Shown: piece after piece, positions 53,263-60,456 of the stretch
How positions within the stretch are numbered: position 1 is the first letter of the stretch
Layout of the letters: each line of letters opens with the position of its first letter
Assembly: GCA_052033915.1 (NCBI GenBank)
Contig: JBPOJF010000009.1
Span: 62,001 to 126,000, forward strand
DNA length: 64,000 nucleotides
Direction: 5' to 3'
From: CALMZY01 sp052033915
GTDB lineage: Bacteria; Verrucomicrobiota; Kiritimatiellia; CAIQIC01; JAGNIJ01
Notes under the pieces: generated by a model
The model's input: only the letters and a program-made list of their open reading frames with translations
Database searches by the model: none
What the model was told of the DNA's origin: nothing
Program-made: the position numbers and the translations under genes

Positions 53263-54519
53263 ATGCCAACTTTTAAATATATCGCCCGCTCCCGCACGGG
53301 GGAGAAGGTGGAAGGGACGGTCGAGGCGCAGGACCGGCGCGCGGCGCTTCTGCAGATCGAGCGGCTCGGGCAGGTGCCGGTGTCCGTTTTCGAAGGCGGA
53401 CTCGGCGCCCCGGCGTCGGCGGTCTCCGCCGGCGGCCGGAAGTTCTTCAAGCTCGAGTGGAAGAGGTCCGGCAAGCCGAGCATGAGCCTGCGCGAGGTGC
53501 TCCTTTTCACCCGCGAGTTGAGCGATCTCCTGGCTTCCGGGATGACTCTGGGCAACGCGCTGCACACGCTTTCCCGCCGCAAGGTCAGCCACGGGCAGGA
53601 CAGGATCGTCACCGAACTGCGCGACCAGATTGTCCAGGGAACCAGCATGTCGAGCGCGCTGGACCGGTGGCCGGACACGTTTTCGACCTTGTACGTCAGC
53701 ATGGTCCGCGCCGGCGAGGCGAGCGGCCAGCTCGCGGCGGTGCTCGAACGCCTGTGCCAGCACTACGAGCGCCTGCAGGAGGCCCGCGAAAAAGTGATCA
53801 TGGCGCTGATCTATCCAGGGATCGTCCTGACCATGGGCGTGGTGACCATGATCTTTTCCATGGTCTTCGTGGTGCCCCGGTTTTCCGCGATCTTCGCGGA
53901 ACTGGGCAGCACGCTGCCTCTGCCCACGCTGATCCTGATCCACATGAGCCGCGTCCTGATCCGGTACGGCTGGCTGATCCTTCTCGGCCTGTTCGGGCTC
54001 TGGGTGCTGGTCCGCCGCGCGCTCAAGACGCCGGCCGGCCGCCACGGGTGGCACCGCATGCAGCTCAAGATCCCGCTGGTCAAGAACATCGTCACGGCGA
54101 ACTCGTTCGCGCATTTCGCCCGGACGTTGAGCACGCTCCTCGCCAACGGCGTGCAAGTGCTCCAGGCGCTGGCGATCGTCGAGGACAGCGTCGGCAACGT
54201 GGTCATCGCGGAGGCGGTGCGCGACGCGCGCAACCGCGTGACCGACGGCGCGACCATTTCCCGCCCGCTGGCCGCGGGAGGGGTCTTCCCGCCCCTGCTG
54301 ACCGATATGCTGGCCGTGGGCGAGGAGTCCGGCGACATGACTTCGGCCCTGCAACACATTGCCAAGCGGTACGACAGCGACCTGGACCGGAGCGTGAAGA
54401 TCTTCACCACGGTGCTCGAGCCCGTGATGATCGTGGTCATGGCGTTCCTGGTCGGCTTCGTGGCGATCAGTATGCTGCTGGCCGTGTTCGACCTGACCAG
54501 CGGATTGAAAGTACAGTAG
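53263..54519 (+). CDS. gspF: Type II secretion inner-membrane platform GspF
   Basis: A 418-residue platform protein. The N-terminus PTFKYIARSRTGEKVEGTV is the family's first domain. Two homologous GspF/PilC helical domains follow (LREVLLFTRELSDLLASGMT near 75 and NSFAHFARTLSTLLANGVQV near 280), each ahead of membrane helices (VLTMGVVTMIFSMVFVVPRF near 185; MIVVMAFLVGFVAISMLLAVF near 395). It couples the ATPase to pseudopilin assembly. Confidence 0.95.
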   Translation: MPTFKYIARSRTGEKVEGTVEAQDRRAALLQIERLGQVPVSVFEGGLGAPASAVSAGGRKFFKLEWKRSGKPSMSLREVLLFTRELSDLLASGMTLGNALHTLSRRKVSHGQDRIVTELRDQIVQGTSMSSALDRWPDTFSTLYVSMVRAGEASGQLAAVLERLCQHYERLQEAREKVIMALIYPGIVLTMGVVTMIFSMVFVVPRFSAIFAELGSTLPLPTLILIHMSRVLIRYGWLILLGLFGLWVLVRRALKTPAGRHGWHRMQLKIPLVKNIVTANSFAHFARTLSTLLANGVQVLQALAIVEDSVGNVVIAEAVRDARNRVTDGATISRPLAAGGVFPPLLTDMLAVGEESGDMTSALQHIAKRYDSDLDRSVKIFTTVLEPVMIVVMAFLVGFVAISMLLAVFDLTSGLKVQ

Positions 54520-54520
54520 G

Positions 54521-54558
54521 AAGAAACTCGAAACGTGACGCGGGAAACGTAGAACGAA
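54521..54558. repeat. Degenerate heptad repeat between gspF and gspG
   Basis: AAACTCG/AAACGTG/ACGCGGG/AAACGTA units with a 7-bp period fill the start of the gap, ahead of the strong gspG ribosome-binding site. Confidence 0.5.
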
Positions 54559-54629
54559 AAGACGGGATTCAGTGTCTTATGTTCGAGAGAAGAGAGAATA
54601 ACAAGAGTCCGATTTCAAAGGAGAACCTC

Positions 54630-55070
54630 ATGAAGAATGATATGAAGCGAACGGTCGCATCGAACATCAAGTCCGGCTTCACCCTCATCGAAATCCTGCT
54701 GGTGGTGGTGATCATCGGCATCCTGGCGGCGGTGGCGGTGCCGCGGCTGGGCGGCCGTGTCCGCCAGTCGCAGGAATCGGCGGCCAAGGCGAGCATTGAC
54801 GCCATCGGCCTGGCGCTGCGCCTGTACGAAGTGGACAACGGCAATTATCCCGGGTCCCTGCAAGGACTGGTCGTCAATCCCGGCAATGCGCCGAACTGGC
54901 GCGGCCCGTATCTCGAGAAGGGCATTCCGAAGGACCCGTGGGGGAACGACTTTATCTACGCGCAGCCCGGTTCCCATAATGTCGGCGGCTACGATCTTTC
55001 GTCCCTCGGCCCGGACGGCGCGGCCAGCGGCGACGATATCTGCAACTGGCAGACGACGGGACAGCCGTAA
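54630..55070 (+). CDS. gspG: Major pseudopilin GspG
   Basis: A 146-residue pseudopilin. The ATG at 54630 follows AAAGGAG by six bases. A basic leader (MKNDMKRTVASNIKSG) is cut before FTLIEILLVVVIIGILAAV, with Glu at +5. The mature part has the GspG signature: DAIGLALRLYEVDNGNYP and, at the C-terminus, GGYDLSSLGPDGAASGDDICNW, with the aspartates that bind calcium. It builds the periplasmic pseudopilus. No repeat intrudes in its leader, unlike the next four genes. Confidence 0.95.
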   Translation: MKNDMKRTVASNIKSGFTLIEILLVVVIIGILAAVAVPRLGGRVRQSQESAAKASIDAIGLALRLYEVDNGNYPGSLQGLVVNPGNAPNWRGPYLEKGIPKDPWGNDFIYAQPGSHNVGGYDLSSLGPDGAASGDDICNWQTTGQP

Positions 55071-55102
55071 TCGGGAGTTGCGTTGTCGCGTGGTGAAAGT
55101 AG

Positions 55103-55182
55103 TCCAATGTCCAACGTCCAACGTCCAAAGCGGGGATCCGGTCGATCCGCCGACCTTGGACCTTGGACTCGGGACTTTGGAC
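55103..55182. repeat. Inverted heptad repeat in the gspH leader
   Basis: A left arm (55103-55130, GTCCAATGTCCAACGTCCAA-type units) and an inverted right arm (55152-55182, CTTGGACCTTGGACT) encode part of the GspH leader peptide. Confidence 0.75.
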
Positions 55183-55757
55183 GCCCCCACCGCGCCTTCA
55201 CCCTGATCGAGCTTTTGCTCGTCATGGTTATCCTGTTGCTGGCCTCGGCCATCGCGGTCCCGTCGTTCGTGCGCTCGTACCGCGGCGCGAAGCTCCGCAC
55301 GTCCGCGCGCGCGGTCGTGATGAGCCACCGGTACGCCCGGGGCACGGCGGTGCTGAAGCAGGTCGAGGTGGCCATCCTGTACGACGTCAAGAAGAACACC
55401 ATCGAAATCGTTTCCGTCACCGATCCGGCGGCGGCGCGCGATCACGACCAGGCGGCCGAGGAGCGCGCGCGCGCGGCGGAGGACCTGGCCAGGGTCACGG
55501 GCGGCGGCGCGGAACCGACTCCCCGACCGGCCGGCGCCGTGGCGTCGGAACTCGTCCGGCGGGTGGCGGAGGGCGTCCGCATCGTGAACTTCGAAAGCGA
55601 GAAAGTGGAACAGGAAAAAGACGGGATCTACTGGGTCAACTACTACCGGAACGGCATGTGCGACCCGTATTCCCTGGAACTGCGCGACGAGTACAACAAG
55701 GCCGCCGTCATCACCGTGGACCCGCTCTCGGGGAAGGCGAAGGTGGAGTATGAGTAG
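55107..55757 (+). CDS. gspH: Minor pseudopilin GspH
   Basis: About 216 residues from ATG 55107 (a TTG at 55083 is also in frame). The leader of about 31 residues ends in GRPHRA, then FTLIELLLVMVILLLASAIAVP with Glu at +5. The residue before the cleavage site is Ala, not Gly, as is common in Verrucomicrobia-type pseudopilins. Most of the leader is encoded by a heptad repeat and looks like no conserved sequence. The mature domain has a long Ala/Arg/Glu-rich insertion (about 115-155). It overlaps gspI by eight bases. Confidence 0.85.
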   Translation: MSNVQRPKRGSGRSADLGPWTRDFGRPHRAFTLIELLLVMVILLLASAIAVPSFVRSYRGAKLRTSARAVVMSHRYARGTAVLKQVEVAILYDVKKNTIEIVSVTDPAAARDHDQAAEERARAAEDLARVTGGGAEPTPRPAGAVASELVRRVAEGVRIVNFESEKVEQEKDGIYWVNYYRNGMCDPYSLELRDEYNKAAVITVDPLSGKAKVEYE

Positions 55758-56223
55758 GAAACCTGAAACCGGAAACCGGAAACCTGAGTTTGGAGGGAAA
55801 AAATCCCCCTGCTCAGGTTTCAAATCCGGCCTGACGCTGGTGGAAGTGATGCTCGCCATGGCCATCCTCGGCATCGGGTTGACGGTGCTGATCGCGACCG
55901 CCTCCACGTGTCTTTCGGTGGTGAAGCAGTCGCGCAACTACGAGTCGGCCCGGCATTTCCTCGCGCTGGTCGAACTGGAGTTCAAGAACAAGCTACTGGA
56001 GATGGAGGAGGGGCAGAAGCTCGAGGACGGCGAGGAAAGCGTCACCTTCAAGGAATCAAGCCTGTACAAGGGCTTCTGGGAGGTCACGACCGAGGGCGAG
56101 GAGGAGGACGGCTTGAAGAAGGTCGTGTTCCGCGTGGCTTGGTCCGAGCGCGGCGTCCAGCCGTACGAGGAGGTTGTGTCCTACCTTTACGTGCCGCAGG
56201 AGAAGAAGGGGGGAGCCCGGTGA
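55750..56223 (+). CDS. gspI: Minor pseudopilin GspI
   Basis: 157 residues. The leader, MSRKPETGNRKPEFGG then KKSPCSGFKSG, is cut before LTLVEVMLAMAILGIGLTVLI with Glu at +5, as in GspI. The first half of the leader is coded by GGAAACC-type heptad repeats. The mature part ends in YEEVVSYLYVPQEKKGG and is rich in Glu. In known systems GspI, J and K form the tip complex that starts the pseudopilus. It overlaps gspH and gspJ. Confidence 0.88.
   Translation: MSRKPETGNRKPEFGGKKSPCSGFKSGLTLVEVMLAMAILGIGLTVLIATASTCLSVVKQSRNYESARHFLALVELEFKNKLLEMEEGQKLEDGEESVTFKESSLYKGFWEVTTEGEEEDGLKKVVFRVAWSERGVQPYEEVVSYLYVPQEKKGGAR
55757..55829. repeat. GGAAACC heptad repeat in the gspI leader
   Basis: GGAAACCTGAAACCGGAAACC units of 7-bp period (55757-55790) are followed by an inverted arm (CTCAGGTTTCAAATCC, 55812-55827). 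They encode the GspI leader. Confidence 0.75.
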
Positions 56224-57119
56224 GAGCCGGTAGGCGTATGAGTCGAAAGTCCAAAGTCCAAGGTCCCGGGTTGAGCAAGGAGCGAAGAAGCAACGTGGGA
56301 CGTGGGGCTTTGGACCTTGGACGCGGCAAATCCGGGTTCACCCTCCTCGAACTCCTCGTCGCGCTGGCGATCCTCGTCTTTGCCTTCGCGATTATCTGGG
56401 AGACCTTTTCGGGGACGATCAGGGCGTGGCAGCGCGGCAGCACATTGCTGGACGAGTTGCGGCACGGCGACTTCGTCATGGAACAACTGGTGTCGGCCTT
56501 GCGGTCGGCGGCGTTCTTCCAGACCAATCCCAGCCGCTACGGGTTCCGGCTCGAAACCGGAAGCGCCGGCAGCTATCCCGGGGACAAGCTCAGTTGGGTC
56601 ACGACGAGCACGGCGTTCATCCCCCCGGACTCGGAACTGAGCCGGGGAACGCACCGGATCATCTTCAGTATCGAGGACAACGACGACGGCGATCCCGCCG
56701 TATGCATTCGCGCGTACGATCCCCTCCTGGAGGACGAGGACACCGTGGAGATGGAACGGTGGTTCGTCTCGACCGAGGTCCAGGGCATCCAGTGCCGCGT
56801 GTACAACCCGGAGGAGGAAATCTGGGAGAACCGTTGGGAGGACGAGAAAACCAATACGCTCCCGACCCTCGTGGAAATCACTCTCTTCATGGACCCGATC
56901 GAGGAATTCGACGAGCCGGTGAAGCTGACGCGCGTGGTGGAAATTCCGATCGGGCCCGCGGTGACGGGCGTTGTCAGCGGCGTGGGCGCGGAAACCCCGG
57001 CGGCCGGCCGCGACAAGGCCGCCGCGGAGCCGGGCAATGCCGGCAGGGCGGAGGCCGAAAGGATCGACGCCGACGGAACCGACGGCAGGCGGAACGAGGC
57101 CGAGAAGGAGAACGAATGA
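56220..57119 (+). CDS. gspJ: Minor pseudopilin GspJ
   Basis: 299 residues from GTG 56220, chosen because GGGGGGAG precedes it and it overlaps the gspI stop as GTGA; ATG 56238 is the alternative. The leader contains SRKSKVQGPGLSKERRSN and DLGRGKSG and is cut before FTLLELLVALAILVFAFAII, Glu at +5. The mature part has the GspJ-like AFFQTNPSRYGFRLE region and a C-terminal Glu/Ala-rich tail (about 260-299) not needed for the fold. The leader carries a heptad repeat. It overlaps gspK by four bases. Confidence 0.88.
   Translation: MRAGRRMSRKSKVQGPGLSKERRSNVGRGALDLGRGKSGFTLLELLVALAILVFAFAIIWETFSGTIRAWQRGSTLLDELRHGDFVMEQLVSALRSAAFFQTNPSRYGFRLETGSAGSYPGDKLSWVTTSTAFIPPDSELSRGTHRIIFSIEDNDDGDPAVCIRAYDPLLEDEDTVEMERWFVSTEVQGIQCRVYNPEEEIWENRWEDEKTNTLPTLVEITLFMDPIEEFDEPVKLTRVVEIPIGPAVTGVVSGVGAETPAAGRDKAAAEPGNAGRAEAERIDADGTDGRRNEAEKENE
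56244..56325. repeat. Inverted heptad repeat in the gspJ leader
   Basis: GTCGAAAGTCCAAAGTCCAAGG (in part; 56244-56267) and CTTTGGACCTTGGACGC (56309-56325) are inverted and lie in the GspJ leader coding region. Confidence 0.75.
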
Positions 57120-58177
57120 GCCCGGTTTCCAAGGGTTGGAAAAAAGGGCGGCGGTTTTTCCAAGGGTTGGAAAATCATGGCCGGGCGGAAGCGCCCGGCG
57201 CGAAGCAGGGCTCCGCCCTCATTGTCGCCCTCTGGGTCCTGATCATTCTCTCGCTGCTCATCGGCGCGTTTGCGTTCGACATGCACGTCGAGGCGGGCAT
57301 CACCTCGTACTACCGCAAGCGCATGAAGGCGCAATACCTCGCGTACGCGGGCGTGGAGTACGCGAAGGTGATCCTGTCGAAGGACTCGTCCAAGGAGAGG
57401 GACAAGGTCATGAAGGACGAGGAGAAGGAGATGAACGATATGCGCGAGGCCCTCGAAGTCGGCGGCGAGGTGAGCCTCACCCGCGAACTGGGGGCCGGGC
57501 GCATCGAGCTTCGGATCAAGCCGGAGACTTCGAAGTGGGACGTCAACAAGATCGGCGACGACGTCTGGAAAGAAATCCTCGAGTTCAGCGGCGTGCCGAC
57601 GGATCAGGTCGACGAGTTGATCGATTGCTTCAAGGATTACACCGATCCGGGGGACGAGCACCATCTTAACGGCGCGGAGTCGGATGATCCCTTCTACGAG
57701 CAGCGCGGCTACAAGTGCAAGAACGGACCGGTCGATTCCGTGGAGGAACTCCTGCGCATCAAGGGCTTCACACACGCGATCGTGTTCGGCGGGCCCGCGG
57801 AGGACGAGGATGACGAGCCTCTGAAGGGCATCGCGGATGTCCTGACTGTCTGGGGCAACGGCGACCGGATTGACGCCATGTCGTCGTCGGAAAAGGCGCT
57901 CAACGGAATCCTGGAATTGAACGAGGACGAAATCCGGCGGCTGATCGAGTCGCGCGTGGGCGCGGACGGCGAACTACCGGAGAGTCTCCATGAACTGCTG
58001 GCGGACGCCGGTATCCCGGAGGATTTCAGCAACGTGCTGGGCTGGGGCAAGCCGGCCTATGTGGAGGTGACGTCGGTGGGCGAGGTGCAGGGCGTGCGCA
58101 GCACGGTGCTGTGCACGCTGTACATCGAGAACGGCAAATCGAGCCCCGTGGCGTGGCGCGAGGGCGACCTGCCGTGA
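57116..58177 (+). CDS. gspK: Minor pseudopilin GspK
   Basis: 353 residues. AAGGAG lies five bases before ATG 57116, which overlaps gspJ (ATGA). The leader (MSPVSKGWKKGRRFFQGLEN, then HGRAEAPGAKQG) is cut before SALIVALWVLIILSLLIGAF, with no Glu at +5, as usual for GspK. Its first 20 residues are encoded by a pair of 17-bp palindromes. The mature protein has the GspK helical insertion (about 180-310; FSGVPTDQVDELIDCFKDYT, EELLRIKGF) that caps the pseudopilus. Confidence 0.92.
   Translation: MSPVSKGWKKGRRFFQGLENHGRAEAPGAKQGSALIVALWVLIILSLLIGAFAFDMHVEAGITSYYRKRMKAQYLAYAGVEYAKVILSKDSSKERDKVMKDEEKEMNDMREALEVGGEVSLTRELGAGRIELRIKPETSKWDVNKIGDDVWKEILEFSGVPTDQVDELIDCFKDYTDPGDEHHLNGAESDDPFYEQRGYKCKNGPVDSVEELLRIKGFTHAIVFGGPAEDEDDEPLKGIADVLTVWGNGDRIDAMSSSEKALNGILELNEDEIRRLIESRVGADGELPESLHELLADAGIPEDFSNVLGWGKPAYVEVTSVGEVQGVRSTVLCTLYIENGKSSPVAWREGDLP
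57126..57173. repeat. Paired 17-bp palindrome repeat, copy 3
   Basis: Two perfect copies of TTTCCAAGGGTTGGAAA lie at 57126-57142 and 57157-57173, starting 31 bp apart. Both are within the gspK leader. Confidence 0.88.
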
Positions 58178-58452
58178 GCGTCCAGCCGGTATCGCGGGCA
58201 AATCGCGCGGCCGCGGTGATCCTCGTTCTGGGCTGGCACATCTCCATGCCCTGCGATATCTGGCGGCGGTTCTGTACGCCGTGCGCCGGATCGCCGTGCT
58301 CCGGGCGTGCCGGCCGGATAATTGGCTTGTGAGTCAATTCGACGAGGCGCTCGGGATGTCCCGTTCTCCGGGCCCGGCCTCCGGCCGTTGAGGGCGTTCG
58401 GCGCATTTGGACATTGATTCGTCGGTGTGCATTCGTCATTAGTGATATCTGA
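58178..58452. other. 275-bp gap in the gsp operon
   Basis: No convincing gene. Short open frames here have no ribosome-binding site or domain. The end carries a loose repeat of the 'ATTCGTCATT' kind (about 58410-58445). No terminator was seen. Confidence 0.4.
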
Positions 58453-59865
58453 ATGGCTCAGAATCCGATAACTGCGATCGTATTCCGCAACGGAAACGCC
58501 GAGTGGACCACCTTACGGGCGGCGAAGTCCGGCTTTGAAGTGGTCGAGCATCGCACGGTGGAAATCGCGCCGGGTGGGGCCGTTCTCGATTTTGCCGCCG
58601 CCGGGACGCCCGGCGCCATCAAGGCGGCCTGCGGCCATATCAAGGGCGATCTTTGCGTCGGCCTGCCTGCCGACAAAACCCTCATGCGCGTGGTGGACCT
58701 GCCGACCGCCGATCCGGCGGAGATGAAAGGCATGGCGGAGTTGCAGGTCGACAAGTTCTCGCCGTTCCCGGTGGAGCACATGGCGGTCGCGCTCGAACTG
58801 CTGGCGCAGAAGGAAAACACGTCGCGCGTCCTGATCGTCGCCGTTCAGCGGGAGATCGTGGATTCCTTCGGCAAGGTGCTGGGACAGGCCGGGCTTCATC
58901 CCCACTGGATCAATGTGGAAGTGATGGGCTGGTGGTCGTTGCTGAAGGAGCAGGGCGGGATTCCGGAGCAGGGCCGCAAAGTGATTCTCCTCCTGGAGCA
59001 GACCGGCGCGCAACTGATCGTATGCCAGGACGGGAATCCCGTGGTCTTCCGGTCTTTGGGCGCCGGCCAGGGTCTTTCCCAGGAGGACTACTACTCGGAA
59101 CTGGCGGATGAAACGGCCTATACCCTGACGTCGCTGGAGGCCGAGCGCGGTTCGGCGGAAGGGGTCAGAATGGACCTGTGGTACGGCCCTGCCGCCGCGT
59201 CGGCCGGCGGGCCTCCGATCCTGCTGGAGGAGAACCTCCGAACGGCTTGTGGTTTCGATGTGAAGAGCCGGAGTCTCGAAGCCCTGCCCCCGCTTACCGA
59301 GGGGTTGGCGCGGCAGAGCGCGGCGAAGGGGGATGCCGCGCTGAACCTGGCGCCGCCCGAGTGGCGTACGCAGGAGAGCGGACGCCGGACCAGGAAGTCG
59401 CTCCTGGTGGCGAGCATCGCGTTCCTGGTGGCCTGGCTGGGCGGAGTCTCCGCGTTCCTGATCGGCCTGAAGATGCAGGAGAGCGGGCGCGATCAGATGA
59501 AGGCGACGGTCTCCGCGCTGGAGAAATCCGCGGTAACGGTCAAGGAGTTGAAGAACAAGATCACGTCGTTCGAGCAGTATTCCGACCGGAGCCGGTCCGC
59601 CTTGGAATGCCTGCGTGAAATCAGCGCGCTGCTGCCCGAGGGCGTCGATCTCGCCTCGTTCAGCTACAAGAAGGGCTTGTCCGTCAGCCTGCGCGGGGAG
59701 TGCCCCACGCCGGAGCCGATTTACAGTTACGTTCAGGCCCTTCAGCAGTCGCCCTTGTTTGTCGAGGTGAAGACGGAGGGCGTGCGGAGCAAGATGACGC
59801 AGGGCGGCATGCAGAAGTCCGAGTTCTCCCTGACGGCGGTTCTTCCCGGGGAGGCGGTCAAGTGA
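58453..59865 (+). CDS. gspL: PilM/PilN-like fusion (GspL role)
   Basis: A 470-residue protein. The N-terminal part (about 1-290) is an actin-like PilM/GspL cytosolic domain (KGDLCVGLPADKTLMRVVDL near 64, EMKGMAELQVDKFSPFPVEH near 93). One membrane helix (SLLVASIAFLVAWLGGVSAFLI, about 316-337) and a PilN-like periplasmic coil and ferredoxin-like domain follow. This matches the GspL fold as a single chain. It recruits the ATPase to the inner-membrane platform. Its stop overlaps the next gene as GTGA. Confidence 0.87.
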   Translation: MAQNPITAIVFRNGNAEWTTLRAAKSGFEVVEHRTVEIAPGGAVLDFAAAGTPGAIKAACGHIKGDLCVGLPADKTLMRVVDLPTADPAEMKGMAELQVDKFSPFPVEHMAVALELLAQKENTSRVLIVAVQREIVDSFGKVLGQAGLHPHWINVEVMGWWSLLKEQGGIPEQGRKVILLLEQTGAQLIVCQDGNPVVFRSLGAGQGLSQEDYYSELADETAYTLTSLEAERGSAEGVRMDLWYGPAAASAGGPPILLEENLRTACGFDVKSRSLEALPPLTEGLARQSAAKGDAALNLAPPEWRTQESGRRTRKSLLVASIAFLVAWLGGVSAFLIGLKMQESGRDQMKATVSALEKSAVTVKELKNKITSFEQYSDRSRSALECLREISALLPEGVDLASFSYKKGLSVSLRGECPTPEPIYSYVQALQQSPLFVEVKTEGVRSKMTQGGMQKSEFSLTAVLPGEAVK

Positions 59866-60434
59866 AGATCTCCACTCGAGAAATGGGTCTGGCGTGGGTA
59901 ACCGCGATAGTCATAATCCTGGGGGTCACGTACTGGCTCGGCGCGCCGAAGGCCGAGGCCTGGAAGGATGCGGTCCGCGCGCGCGACGCGCTGCGGTTGA
60001 AGATGAAGGAAATCAACCACCTCCTCGGCGATCAGACCAACGTCAATCAGCGGCTCGAAGCACTGCGTCAGCAGCTCCCGTCGCACCCGCAGGGCAAGGA
60101 TGTCACGGCGGAGCTGCTGATGACGCTCGAACGCACGGCGCAGGAGCACGGGCTGATTCTGCTGAGGCGGGAGCCGGAGAAGGAGAAGAGCGTCGGGGAC
60201 CTGTACGAGGTGGCCATCCACTGCACGTGGGAAAGCTCGCTCGATGGGCTCGTTCATTTTCTCTATGCTTTACAGGTTCAGGGTGCTATTTTAGACATCC
60301 GGCAGTTGACGGTGACGCCGGGGCAGGGCGGTCCAAACCGGTTGAAAGGCAATTTTACGGTCGATTGCGCGTACACGCGGCAGGAGGCGGGATCGCCGAC
60401 GTCTTCGCCGGATCGGGAGCAGAATAAGAACTGA
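59862..60434 (+). CDS. gspM: PilO/GspM-like assembly protein
   Basis: 190 residues starting at GTG 59862 (VKISTREMGLAWVTAIVI). One N-terminal membrane helix (about 8-26), then a short coil (KDAVRARDALRLKMKEINHL) and a periplasmic ferredoxin-like domain, the fold of PilO and GspM. It should pair with the PilN-like half of the preceding protein, to which its start codon is overlapped. Confidence 0.83.
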   Translation: MKISTREMGLAWVTAIVIILGVTYWLGAPKAEAWKDAVRARDALRLKMKEINHLLGDQTNVNQRLEALRQQLPSHPQGKDVTAELLMTLERTAQEHGLILLRREPEKEKSVGDLYEVAIHCTWESSLDGLVHFLYALQVQGAILDIRQLTVTPGQGGPNRLKGNFTVDCAYTRQEAGSPTSSPDREQNKN

Positions 60435-60456
60435 TCTTTAGCCAGCGATCCATACG

